Positions 12,453 through 23,113 of a stretch of 64,000 nt of DNA are shown here, piece by piece. Made by a program: the position numbers and the translations under genes. The stretch comes from Trichosphaerium sp. ATCC 40318 (Eukaryota; Discosea; Flabellinia; Trichosidae). The notes beneath the pieces were generated by a model that was not told the origin of the DNA, did no database searches, and was given only the letters and a program-made list of their open reading frames with translations. How positions within the stretch are numbered: the stretch's first letter is position 1; each line of letters opens with the position of its first letter. The stretch spans positions 1 through 64,000 of the forward strand of contig JALMLS010000556.1 of NCBI GenBank assembly GCA_038496445.1, given 5' to 3'.

Positions 12453-12976
12453 TTGCTTTCTGCAGCCTCAGCATTTTTGTTCAGGGTTGTGCCTGGTAGA
12501 GTAGGGCAACCCTTGGAAACAGCCATACAATTTCACTTTTTTGTAAATACTGCTTTTGCACGTGCTCATTTATGTAGAAATCATGAACAATTCATGCTTG
12601 GAATGTCTCTGTTCACGTCTAGGAAGTTCAAAAAACCGACATGCGAATATAGCACGTATAGGTCACTGGCCAGGTAGGAAGAGAAGTTCATTTTTTATTG
12701 TTGACCGTCTGTTTTTGTTCATTCTTCTTATTCAATTTACTTAGATGGGTGCACATGCTTGATTCACGAAAAAAAGGGCGTCAGTGGAGATATAAAATAA
12801 GATACACCGAGTTAGAAAAATGGTGGGCCGTTAGGGATGAAGTACGAGATGTGTTATCTACACCATTTAATGTTGAATGGATTTGGACTCATAGCGGGCA
12901 ACATTTTAACGTGGAGATTCCTTCATTCGATTTTTACGTCTGCTTAGACTCAGTGATATGGGCGGCATCCTTATAA
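12453..12976 (+). CDS. Doubtful two-exon coding region
   Basis: Two open stretches, about 12453-12675 and 12745-12976, can be joined across a GTAGGA...CTTAG intron of about 69 bases to give about 150 residues. The second half is Trp-rich (RQWRYKIRYTELEKWWAVRD, VEWIWTHSGQHFNV). No ATG opens the first stretch and no family is recognised. It may be a relic or chance. Confidence 0.22.
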
Positions 12977-13429
12977 CCAAACAGTAATTGTGTACTTCTA
13001 TAAAAAGTTAAAATTAACTATTACACGTGTGAAAGTTTTTCTTGCACATCAGTACATTGCAAAAGTCTACCTTGAACACGCAATATTATAAGCACTCAAT
13101 TTTTTCGCAACCACGTACCACTACTAGTTTACTACATCAAAGCGGCAAATATAATAAAATACCACAAGTCCAGTCAGATTTTGTCATAACATACTTCTGT
13201 GATTTGTAAAGAATTCGTGAATCCTATCTCGAAGTTCTCGCTCCTCTTTCTTAAACGCTTGTTGTAGAGTCTTGTAACAAGTTCACAAACAGATTTAACT
13301 CCCAAGCGTTACAACATCTCGTCACATTACTAGTAGTGCTGTACGCTGAATATTGAAGTATTAAAACGGATAACCGAAACACATTTCATTTGATTTCACC
13401 AAGGGAAGTACTATGTTGTTTGATAGAAC
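12977..13429. other. Spacer without visible genes
   Basis: About 450 bases of AT-rich sequence with no open frame or repeat I can support. Confidence 0.4.
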
Positions 13430-13940
13430 TTACATCATTTTATTGTATTGTGAAGTAGTGTTATCATCTTTTCCACCACAGCAGTATACGAAAATGATGA
13501 TAGCAACAATAATTACTACAAGTATAAAAGAACCAACTCCTGCAGCATTATAAACCCATTAAAGAATACCCTCTGAATCACTTTCTACAAGTCCAAGTTC
13601 AGATGGTTGTACAGTTAAGCCAACAGTCTATTACTGGATAAGATTCACATGACGGTATTGTCTGGTCTAGACATGAGTTGTTGTTTAGAGCAATATATGC
13701 GATAACACATTATTGGGTTGCTTTGACCATAAGATGCCAGGTGACATTGTCCCATATGTTATAAATGTTCAACGTATTTACTTGTAACCGTTGATGACAA
13801 CAGCATAGCATACTGAAAATGGTGGTAGAGTGCGAGCTCAAAGTCTACTAAAAACACAAACTGGATATGCTCCAAACTCACCAAATTGTTAGATTTTGAC
13901 AAGCAAAAACTGAGTCTCACAAACTTTTGATTCTTTAATT
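13430..13940 (-). CDS. Putative type I membrane protein (3' part; upstream exons unclear)
   Basis: The last exon on the minus strand encodes a membrane helix (VGSFILVVIIVAIIIFVYCC) and a short tail GGKDDNTTSQYNKMM ending in TAA at 13430. A preceding exon with VQPSELGLVESDSEG joins it through a 30-base GT...AG intron that removes an in-frame TAA. Further upstream a Cys-containing ectodomain-like stretch is readable (NNNSCLDQTIPSCESYP and CWLNC), but frames cannot be joined cleanly. It may be intact with unrecognised splices or a decaying gene. It lies head-to-head with the gene at 13959 and resembles the arrangement at 38850-39394. Confidence 0.33.
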
Positions 13941-13958
13941 ATTTTGTTTCAAGCCACG

Positions 13959-14372
13959 ATGAACATTGGCTCTATAATTCTACTCATTGGCGCATTCCAC
14001 GCATTCTCTGCATGCCTTCCTGGTATTTTTGACCCAGAGTACGCTGCAAACCTTCTTATGAAGCCAAAATATGCCAAGCAATGCGTAGAGGACCCTGTTT
14101 GTGCCTATCTAGCAGATTTCGTCTATAAATTGGTTCTGGGATACGCTATCGGCTACTTACTCGCTGGATTATACGACAACCAGCGTGCAGCTATCATTGC
14201 TGGCATTGTAGGGAAAACTCTCGCTTTCTTATGCTTAAAAACAGCTTATGATAACGGCATTGTTACAGAGACTGCATTTTACGTTGGTGTAACTGATCTT
14301 TTACTTGCCATTGCTTATGTGTACGCATTGTTTACTTTGCGCGATCCTGCCTCCAAGAAAAAACAGCGATGA
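13959..14372 (+). CDS. Small multi-pass membrane protein, intronless
   Basis: An uninterrupted frame of 137 residues from ATG at 13959; an upstream in-frame TTG exists but ATG is preferred. Hydrophobic segments occur at about residues 4-22 (IILLIGAFHAFSACLPGIF), 50-70 (YKLVLGYAIGYLLAGLY), 75-95 (AAIIAGIVGKTLAFLCL) and 105-128 (AFYVGVTDLLLAIAYVYALF). The tail is basic (RDPASKKKQR), suggesting a cytosolic C-terminus. The layout resembles small four-helix DUF-type membrane proteins, but I cannot name a family. Confidence 0.7.
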   Translation: MNIGSIILLIGAFHAFSACLPGIFDPEYAANLLMKPKYAKQCVEDPVCAYLADFVYKLVLGYAIGYLLAGLYDNQRAAIIAGIVGKTLAFLCLKTAYDNGIVTETAFYVGVTDLLLAIAYVYALFTLRDPASKKKQR

Positions 14373-14941
14373 GATCTTCAGGATACATCAAAAAGACAGC
14401 CTTAGTGTGAAGGTTCCTTTAAAAAAAGACACAAATAAATTCACTTTTTGGAGCTGCAAAAACATCACGTGATTTTGTAAATTTTAGTTAACACAGAAAC
14501 TTCTTTCGAGTTTACGAAATTGTGCATGTACGAACAAAAAAAAGGGTAACGTCACTGCTCATTGCAGGAGTTTGGCATAACTTGCACGTCACACAACATT
14601 ATCTGCTTTGCTAGAAACCTTAGGGACAAGTCACAAACATGTTTCAATTTTTTTTTTGTTACAACACTTCTTAAGTTTTAAACTGTGAGCTTATTTCATT
14701 CTTGGCACAATACGCGATAAACATAACCACCCAGGGAACTTGGAGTAACTATTGTGAACTCGATTGTGCAAGAAGTAATGTACATTAAAACTGTAAACCA
14801 TATGAACCTGCTTTGTATCTACACTAAAGGAATAAATAAAGTTGCTTATTAGTAGTTACACACTAAAAAGCATGCTGCTCATGATGTCATGATTTTGCGT
14901 TTATTAAGTATGTTTCAAGTGAACCAATCTAAATAACCCAA
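14373..14941. other. Intergenic spacer
   Basis: No gene seen. ATCACGTGAT occurs at 14464-14473. Confidence 0.4.
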
Positions 14942-16746
14942 ATGACGTCAAGACCTCCAGCGAAAACAGGCTTGCGTACTTCTAGAAGAAGGAGTAGTGT
15001 AGCGACACGTGCGCAACTCAAAACAATAAAAGAAGAGCTAGAGCATGTAGACTGGGAGAAAAGACTTGTGGGGCTAAAGAAACTAACAGGTTCGCTGTTT
15101 TCATCAAGTTTAATTAATTTACGTTTTCTTAATGTCTTAGGTGTTAAATTACGCAAAATGGACCTCGCAGAGTTAGCTCCTGCTATCGCAAAGGTGAGTT
15201 AGTATAAAATTGTGTGTTACACTAATTTTTTGATAGTGTTGTTCGGATATACGAGGAAAGGTCGTTGTTTGTACGTACAAATGAGTTATCACGTGATTTT
15301 TTTTTGATTTTGGAAAATTTTGTTTTTTGAAAGGAGTTTCTTCACTCTGCATTAATAACTGTTTTTTTCCCTTTAGCCGCTACGAAACTTGTCAAGCAGT
15401 TGGTAGGTTGTTAGTATTAGTCGATAAGCTTAGAAACAAATACAGAAAAACTTTTTACGTATTCACCAAAATGCATAAAAAAACATACCAACTTTTTATG
15501 TCTGTGTAGGTTGAAGAACCTGAGTATAACTCGCTTTGTATTGAATTCTTTTTTCCTCCTTTATCAAAACAGCTCGGAAATGCAGGTAAGAAGTGTAAGG
15601 AGAAAGGAAGTAATGCTAATAAATGACTGTAGTGCGATTAGTAAGCGATTCGGCGCATGGCGCTTTACAGGAGATAGTAGCACGTTCGACAATCGAAGCA
15701 ATTTTACCAAACTTGAAAGTATCCATGCGAAGTGGGTCTCCTGCAGTTCGATCCAAAAATATCGAGTACCTAATGGCCGCTATGAAAAAATCATCTGACG
15801 AGGGTACTCACACATACCGCCTTTAATAGAGGACTAACATTGTTTATAGTGATTAAACAAAATAAAAAATCAATTGAATTTGGCACGTGTCACACCTTCA
15901 TTTAAGTTACTGTATTGACTCAATATTTACAGTGATTGCTGTTACTCTCTCTGACAAAAATGGCGCTGTTAGAGCGAGATCGAAAGCGGCCAGGACACGA
16001 TACACTGAAACAGTGCCAAACGCAGACATTAGGCACGTCCAAAATATCAAATAAAAGAAACGGTTTAGTCAACTAACTAGTGCTTAGGCCGCTTGTCAAG
16101 AAGTCAAACGGAAAGGCTCCACAAAAACAATTTAGACCTAGACGTGCATCCTTTCATGAGAGACCACCAAAACCAAAACTTGGCATTGGTAACCACAGGT
16201 GGATAAAAAAATAATCCAAAAAGACTTTCGTTAATGTTTCATTCCAGGCCACAGAGTATGATGTTTGATGTAACTCCAGTTTTGACTGAACAGTGCGTAG
16301 TATTAAGTAATATAAAGCTTTTTCTTACTTCAATGCTTTTAGGCCTAAACAAGATACCTTTAACCTTCAGGAGGTGCGTGAAGCCCAAAAATAAATTCCC
16401 AAAATCACATGACTGACTTTGATTTAATAATTGAAGGTATCAAAGGAAGATCTATCAAATCTATCAACAAAACAAGTATTTGATGATATAAAATCTGCTG
16501 CAAAAGGAAAATCAGGTATTGAACAAAGACTTGATGAACTTGAAAGGCGTTTTAATGCATTGCAAAAACAAAATAATTCATTGAAACAAGAGCACACACA
16601 ACTAGCCAAGGAGATGACATCTAGAACAGGTACAGCACCTACTATGTTACTTTATACCCTTTAAAGCTTTTTTACTTATACCTGGTTATAGAACTTCTCA
16701 CAAAATTGAGCTTTCAGGTGAAGTCTCTTTGATAAACTTTATTTAA
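14942..16746 (+). CDS. CLASP-like TOG-domain protein with C-terminal coiled coil
   Basis: Starts at ATG 14942 with a basic Ser/Arg-rich leader (TGLRTSRRRSSVATRAQLK). It continues through many short exons, including LEHVDWEKRLVGLKKL, a CCSDIRGK exon, RYETCQAVGRLLVLVDKLRN, RLVSDSAHGALQEIVAR, SPAVRSKNIEYLMAAMKKSS and AVTLSDKNGAVRARSKAA. These are HEAT-type helices of a CLASP N-terminal / TOG domain, which binds tubulin. A basic linker (RPLVKKSNGKAPQKQFRPRR) follows. The last exons give a coiled coil (IEQRLDELERRFNALQKQNN) ending TSRTGEVSLINFI, TAA at 16744-16746. Length is short for CLASP (one TOG), so it may be a TOGARAM-like or mini-CLASP microtubule regulator. Exon borders in the middle are approximate. 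Confidence 0.65.
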
Positions 16747-16972
16747 TAAAAAATTCTGATAATTTTTCTTTGGTTTTTTTCTTTGTACATACTATATCCA
16801 GTGGTTATTTATATAAATCTGATTAAGAATTAACGCCATGAACTACACGTGAGTGTCCTTAAAGAAAAATATATTAACGCCTCTATTCGGCAAAAAAGAA
16901 GAAAACTGAGAGCTGCATTTCTTAGACCACAAGAGTGCTCACAGTTTTTGTTTAGTGGCGAGGCATTATAAT

Positions 16973-18864
16973 TTAAGGGGCGCCTAAACAAACGAAAAAC
17001 GTACTTGATACTTTATCAACTTCAATCACAAGTGTACCCTTATCATCACGTCTGGTCATTGGCTCAAAATCATGCCCAAGTCTTATCTCACTTGGCAAAT
17101 AGCTCCAACGAGATTGAAAGTTATTAGAACTTAGTTCATCAATACCATCAAACACACCAATAATTTCAGTTTCCTCAGCTTCTAAAGCGTCCATTGTTTT
17201 ATTAAACAAAGGACTTTTCTCATCAATAACATGGACAACTTGCCACGGTAGTGGCTTTGGAAAATAAAATATTAGAAAGGAAAAAGAAAGCACAAGAAAA
17301 ATGCGAAAAAAGAAAAAAAAGTTTCTATCACAAGCAACTTTTGCGATCACTGTCCATTGTTTAAAGCGCATTCATTAGGTATCGAAGTATAGGAAAGCGT
17401 ACTAATAGTGGTATAGCCATATCTGTCAACCGAACTCTGTGGTTTTGAATATTTAGTTCATATGCTAGCAACATTTAGCCAAATAGTTACAAGTTCTATC
17501 TTAACGTACGTAGTTCAATGAGTTCATATCGCTTTCCAAAGCCTCCTGAAGTTGCTAGGATAAAGTTTGTAAGTTGATGAAGCCATAACAAAGAACAATC
17601 ACGTGACATAATGTTCAATTGTGAGAAAACAAGCTATAAAGTTTATACAAGAAAAGACGCTTTCAAGTACCTTTACGCATGAGTAGGAGGTTAAAATCAG
17701 TTTCACAAATTTGTCTAGTTTACACATTAAGTATAACCAAACAAGCATCCTAATGTACCTCTTTCGCATATTTACAAATCTAAATGTCAAACATGATTGG
17801 CCTTCTGTTTTATAGTCACCATCGGCTTCCGACTCGACACCTTTCATCTTTTATAAAAGAGAAAAAAAAAAAGTGATAGTTTATCAAAGTAAACAAGTTT
17901 GACATTGACACTACGTACCTTCCCAGTATTTTTGATTGTTGTTTATACAAGCGATGTTACTCCATTTAATAGTATGACGTAAGCGACTAAAAGACATATA
18001 AGCAACAGTTAAAACAAAAAAACAAAAAAGTTGATCAACTTTTAAGTTTTTCAATAAACAACACTCTACAAAAAGCACCAATGGGTTTCCAGATAGCATA
18101 AATATGAGGAATTTTATGATGGTTATACCATCAAAGACAGTTATCGAGCTAAACGTACTTGGCACGAGACATTTTTTCAAAAACAAGAGCGACAAGCATG
18201 CCAAACGATAATAGACCTACGTATGCCTCTATAGTAGCTACAATGTTCACAAATAGGCTCTTTGGATATAATCCTCCGTATCCTGATACAATTTAGGTTT
18301 AAAGAAGGCCTACACGATATTCTTTTTTGACATTTTCGGGTTCAAACATCGACATGCGAAATATGGGCTTACCGATTGTACTTATTGTTTGAAAAGAGAA
18401 GAAAAAAGCTTCTCCAAACGTTGTGCTTCCGAAATTTTGCTTTTCTTGGCTGTAGAGCGTGATGAGTTGAAAATGTAAAATTGGTTTTTCTACGCACGCA
18501 ATGCCTATACCCTCTTTATCAATGGAGTAAACCGCAGCGAACAGTAACGCTATTGTGAAATAGCTATCAAAAAATAAGATATGTAATTGAATAAGCTCAA
18601 TACATACAGCATAGTGACAACACCAATCAAATATGGCCACCATAGGTCTAAAAGAGTATACCATGCTGTTGCACTTTATCACCGTTAGATACTACGTTTA
18701 TAAACGCTATCGTACTTCAAGAGCTCGAATGTTCGTATTCCTGTGTGTTTATAATGCAATTGACCTGAACGCGTAACCAAGCGCTTGTGAGGCCGTCTCG
18801 TAAGAGCTAATTCATCCATATCGCTTACGCTGCCAATGGTATTCAATACTGTGTGGTTTTGCAT
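16973..18864 (-). CDS. Inward-rectifier potassium channel (Kir family)
   Basis: Read from ATG 18864 leftwards. N-terminal KRLVTRSGQ (Kir 'RLV-K-G' motif); slide helix and first membrane helix (TAWYTLLDLWWPYLIGVVTM, then FTIALLFAAVYS); pore loop FFFSFQTISTIGYGG with the TIGYG selectivity filter split by an intron; second helix (YVGLLSFGMLVALVFEKMSR). The cytoplasmic beta domain lies across further exons: RLRHTIKWSNIACI, SCLTFRFVNMRKR, GKRYELIEL, PLPWQVVHVIDEKSPLF, SYLPSEIRLGHDFEPM. All are Kir landmarks in order. One intron (about 17990-18150) is long for this genome and its inside mimics coding sequence. The product should be a tetrameric K+ channel at a membrane. Exon joins in the middle are tentative. 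Confidence 0.85.
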
Positions 18865-19053
18865 TGAAAAAAAAGGAAAGTCTACAAAACCCTCCAAACA
18901 GACGGTAATATCACAGCTGAGGTAACCGAGGAACCAATTTGTTATTCACGTGACGGCGCGTTCATGTCGGTCAACAACAGTTTGTCTGTTTTTTTGTAGA
19001 TTACAGTAGAGGTTGTTCGAGTTTACGCGCTTTTCATACCGCGTAGTGAAAGA

Positions 19054-21723
19054 ATGGGTGCTACAAAAAAATGTTGTAAGATTATATGGAATCCTCCACC
19101 CAAGGTAATGTCATACTGGCGTTTATTGACGCGTACGTATTAGATTTAAGCTGATTAATCATACAGGAAAATATTTCGCTATGTTATGCAGTTTTTGCGC
19201 TTATTATGCTATCCATGGTTAGTGTTCTGGACAATGCGGGTACTTACAGTCACTTGACATGTAATTTTTTTGCTAAGTCGTAGTAAAGACCGTTGGGCAC
19301 TTCCCACGCTTCAAGGAGCTGGTTTACAGTGTAGCTCATGCGCAACGAACGATTCGTTCTACGAGCGATGTATTTCAATGTGCTTGAACATCTCCGACGT
19401 AGAAATGGGGTATTTAACAGGACCAGCACCTGGTGTAGCTGCAATACTGGTAAATAAGCGATTTTATTTCTCCGTTTTTGAAAAAAAGACCAAATTCTGC
19501 CTTTAAGAGCCTCTCATAATGTCTCCTTAAGATAACACTACCAATTGGATGGCTTGCTGACCACGCATCGAGGGTCAGAATATTGTTTTGTGGCATTGTG
19601 GTATGGTCAAGTACGTTTTCTTTTTTTTGGTTTTACATTACTTTTTTTTGGAACTTTTTATTTGAATATTGCCGACACGTGTCAGTGTCGCTAAATGTTA
19701 TTATGTCGTTTCTTACATTATAAAGCCGCAACGCTTGCATCAGGATTTGTATATGAATTTTGGCAGTTGGCACTATGTCGTATTCTGCTCGGGTTTGGAA
19801 CAGGTATGCGTTGTTTTGTTTGAAATAGCTTTATCAGTTTCCTTCCTTTGCTTACAATAGTAAGCTACTGTAAATCCAACTGCTTATTCTCTGGTATCTG
19901 ATTTCTTTCCACCTAATAGAAGATCTCTTGTTCTTGCTGTGATTGGTGCAACAGTTTTCTTGGGTACCCAGTCACGTTTTTTTTTATATGTTCATTCTCA
20001 ATCACTAACACTAAACAGGCGAGGATATTGGGTTAGCTACAGGTATTATTAGCCAGTACTTGGACTGGAGAGTATGTTTTTGGGGGTTAGGTGGAGCTGG
20101 TTTAATTGTTGCAATACTTTTTCTAGCAACTCTGCGTGATCCAGTAAGGTACAAAACGTAAAAAATCGAAGTAAAATAATAAAACTTTGCTCCAGAGGTC
20201 AGAAGGAAATTGAACAGCTTGCTGAGACTGAAATATCTTTGACGCAATCAAACTCAAACAGTTCTCTTACAAAGAGTTATTCTACTATATCTATCCATTC
20301 GCAACCTGATAAAAGAGATGATGTCACCTTGCTAACAGAAGAAGAGGTACCAGCAATAATAAGTTCAACTTTTCTTAGTCTATTCTCGAAATCATTTGAA
20401 CAATCACGTGTTTTAAGTTGATTACTAATTTAACAAAAGAATGGTATTTATTATCAACAAGACTAATTCATTGTAGATTGTTGACTTGGATGTTGAGAGG
20501 ATACTCAGAACTTCAGACGACAATCCGAATGTTAACCAAAATAAATCCCCAAAAGCAAAAAAAACCGTTAATCCTGCTGTTCTCAAACCTTGCCCAAAAG
20601 GATTTTTCAGACGCCTATGGTTTCTCATGACTCTACCACCATTCGTATTGCACGTATAAGATCAAAAATTTCTAAATACGCCAAACTAAGTGAAAAAAAA
20701 AAAATTATTAATTCCTTTTGTAGTTTGTGGATAAATACAGTTTTTCGATACATGGCTGGATACGCTCTTGGAGGATGGATGCAAGTCTATTATAGGCGTG
20801 TATTCGGTTTAACTCCTACACAAATATCAATAGCTCTTGCAATTTTAATACCTGCAGGTGAGGGATAAAACCTCGCAGTATTTTCCTCGTATCATTTGTT
20901 AAAACAATTGCTTAGGCGGTTTGACGTCTGCTTTTGGCGGTGGTTGGCTAGCTGACTTCTGGTTCAAGGTAAACATACAGTAAAGTCAAACTTATTTAAT
21001 TTTATATTTGTAGTACGATTATGCCGGAAAGGCATGGTTAAGTGGGATTTCAATGGTAGCTGGAACAGCGTTTATCATCCCTACTTTTTTGGTAATGAAA
21101 CAAAAGTCTTTAAACTGTCTCTTGACTCATGATACAATAGGTTGGTAACTACTATGTATCGTTTGTTTTGTTATTTTTAGAGTATATAACAGCCGAAGCT
21201 TATCTTGGTCCTACCATAGCAATAGCACATGTAAGTAGTAAAGACACTTGCAACAAAAAAGTACTAAAGTCTGCTTAGGATCTTGTTCATCCTGATATGA
21301 GGTCTTTCACAACTACATTATACTATATCGCTGGATCCCTTGGGTCTTTTGGTACCTTGATAGTACGTTTAAAATATATACTGCTTGCTACAGTACCTGA
21401 ACAACAGGACACCGTTTTTCTCTTCTTTGTACTCTTTCTCATTTGTACCATGTTGTAGGTTGGTGCTCTTATGGAGTTCTTTGGTAAGAAGGCACCTTAT
21501 GGAGATGATGACGAAGCGTACGATCCATCATTATCTCTGTACGTCAACAAATCCAAACGTTACGGCAACATCACGTGTAAACGTTTATATCTGACCACTG
21601 ATGTTTTATTCTAGTGTAATTGTTGTTGGTGGTTTGTATGCAGTTTCCACTATTGGATTCTTTATTACTGGTATCCTATTAAGAATGCATATCAAAAAAG
21701 AAAAGAAGCTTTTGAGAAATTAA
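19054..21723 (+). CDS. Major facilitator superfamily transporter, spinster-like
   Basis: ATG at 19054, TAA at 21721-21723, with at least 11 short introns. N-terminal MGATKKCCKIIWNPPPK then the first helix (YAVFALIMLSMVSVLDNA). The MFS loop 2-3 signature is LPIGWLADHASRVRIL, helix 4 has ALCRILLGFGTG, and helix 5 starts AYSLVSDFFPPNRRSLVLAV. A central acidic Ser-rich cytosolic loop (SLTKSYSTISIHSQPDKRDD) divides the halves. The second half has FRYMAGYALGGWMQVYYRRV, AFGGGWLADFWF and AGSLGSFGTLIVGALMEFFG. It ends in a basic tail MHIKKEKKLLRN. The order and motifs fit the Spns/spinster clade (lysolipid or sphingolipid export in animals). The substrate here is unknown. Confidence 0.85.
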
Positions 21724-21955
21724 AGGACAAATTCATCGTATCTTTATAAAGTACGTATTGATTTGTTGTTGCAACAATTTAAAAACGTACGAGTAAATTC
21801 CGCATGTACAAAGCCTAGTTCATAAAAACAAAGTGTAAAGTCTGTTATGGATAATGGTGGTTCTGAATAATGAGTGATTATCCGGATAACCACTGTTATC
21901 CGGATAATTAATCAAGACACACAATCAGAGAATCAAATAGATAATAATTTTCAGT

Positions 21956-22985
21956 TTATTCAGGTACATAGCGCCATGCTTTATTAAACACTACAGAGCG
22001 CACTTTGATTTTTTTGTTTTTCAAATATTTGACTTTGACTGTTTTGTTGGAGGAAAACTCACGTGAAAAGCCTGTAACCTCTACTAGGTAGTGCTGTTCT
22101 TTACCTCGTTCTTTAATAGCAACTTTCCACTCAGAACCTATACATAGTTCTTTGTGGAGTTTACAAGCTTCATCTTTTGGCTCACTAGATAGTTGGAGCA
22201 TTCTGTTTCTACGTAAGGTTTTTGCCAGTCCTAGAGCTGTCAGAGTGAGCTACATATTATACACATACTAGGCTTTTTGTTTATAGGAGAAATAGGGCGT
22301 GTAATAGCATCTACATCATCAGTAGTAACATCAATAACATCATGAGAATCTGTAGTTGGGCTTTCGAATGGTTGAACACTTATTTCTCTGTCATCCACAT
22401 CCCACTCTGTTCTAGGCCTCTATACAAAGCATTAAACGTGAAATATTGACATTTTTTATACCAACTGCATTGGCTCGAAAGGGTGGCCAGTAGGTGCTTC
22501 TTGAACAGTGCTGCACTTGAATCTTTCTTCTTTTCCATTTTCTCCGGCAATTTCAATAACGTACATCTGTCCTTCACGTTTTTTTACTTTACCTACCCTA
22601 TCATAATATAACTCATGAGGTTGCCGCTTTGCTGAGGGGTCATTCTGAGGTAGGAATACTACAGTTTCAGGGGGAAGGTTTGGATTACTTCCGAATTTGG
22701 CAATCATTTTATCAGCTTGTTTTCGTTGTCTTGTATTTATCTATGTCATAAATTACATGTTACCAAGGTCCTGTTACGTACTATTTCTTCAACATCATTT
22801 TGAAACGCTTGTTGGGATTCACTATCACGAACAGCTGTCTCAGGAGTTGCTTCTTCATCACTTGTGCGAGATTTTTAGAAAAACCATAAGTATACAGCAC
22901 AAGGTGCGTGTCAATAAAATAGTGTTAAAAAAGGCAAACATAGTGCTCTCAACTGAGCAGGCGCAATAAATGCTGTATCTAAGCA
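21956..22985 (-). CDS. Unrecognised protein with two beta-rich domains
   Basis: Stop at 21956; the tentative start is ATG 22985. Exons encode an acidic leader (SDEEATPETAVRDSESQQAF), then NTRQRKQADKMIAKFGSNPN and a beta-rich stretch (ELYYDRVGKVKKREGQMYVI). An acidic linker follows (DREISVQPFESPTTDSHDVI, ending RPISPINKKPS), then a second beta-rich stretch (GSEWKVAIKERGKEQHYLVE through NKAWRYVPE). The two folded parts look Tudor/SH3-like, which would suggest a nuclear or RNA-linked protein, but this is only an impression. Convergent with the MFS gene (232 bases) and divergent from the first ankyrin-PARP gene (128 bases). The 5' exon is uncertain. Confidence 0.5.
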
Positions 22986-23113
22986 TGAAACGAAAACTCC
23001 GCCTAAACTTCCGCCAAACTCATCTGCCTAACCCGAGTACATAAAGTAATGACGGATACGCAACTTTTGCCCTCAACAGGTGAAAAACAGTGCTAGCACG
23101 TGTTTTGTTAACA

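Noticed and set aside
17990-18160. Frameshift in the K+ channel gene after the second helix
   Set aside because: A GTACGT...TTTAG intron of about 150 bases joins KMSRA to RLRHTIKWSNIACI, which fits Kir exactly; the apparent coding inside it is chance.
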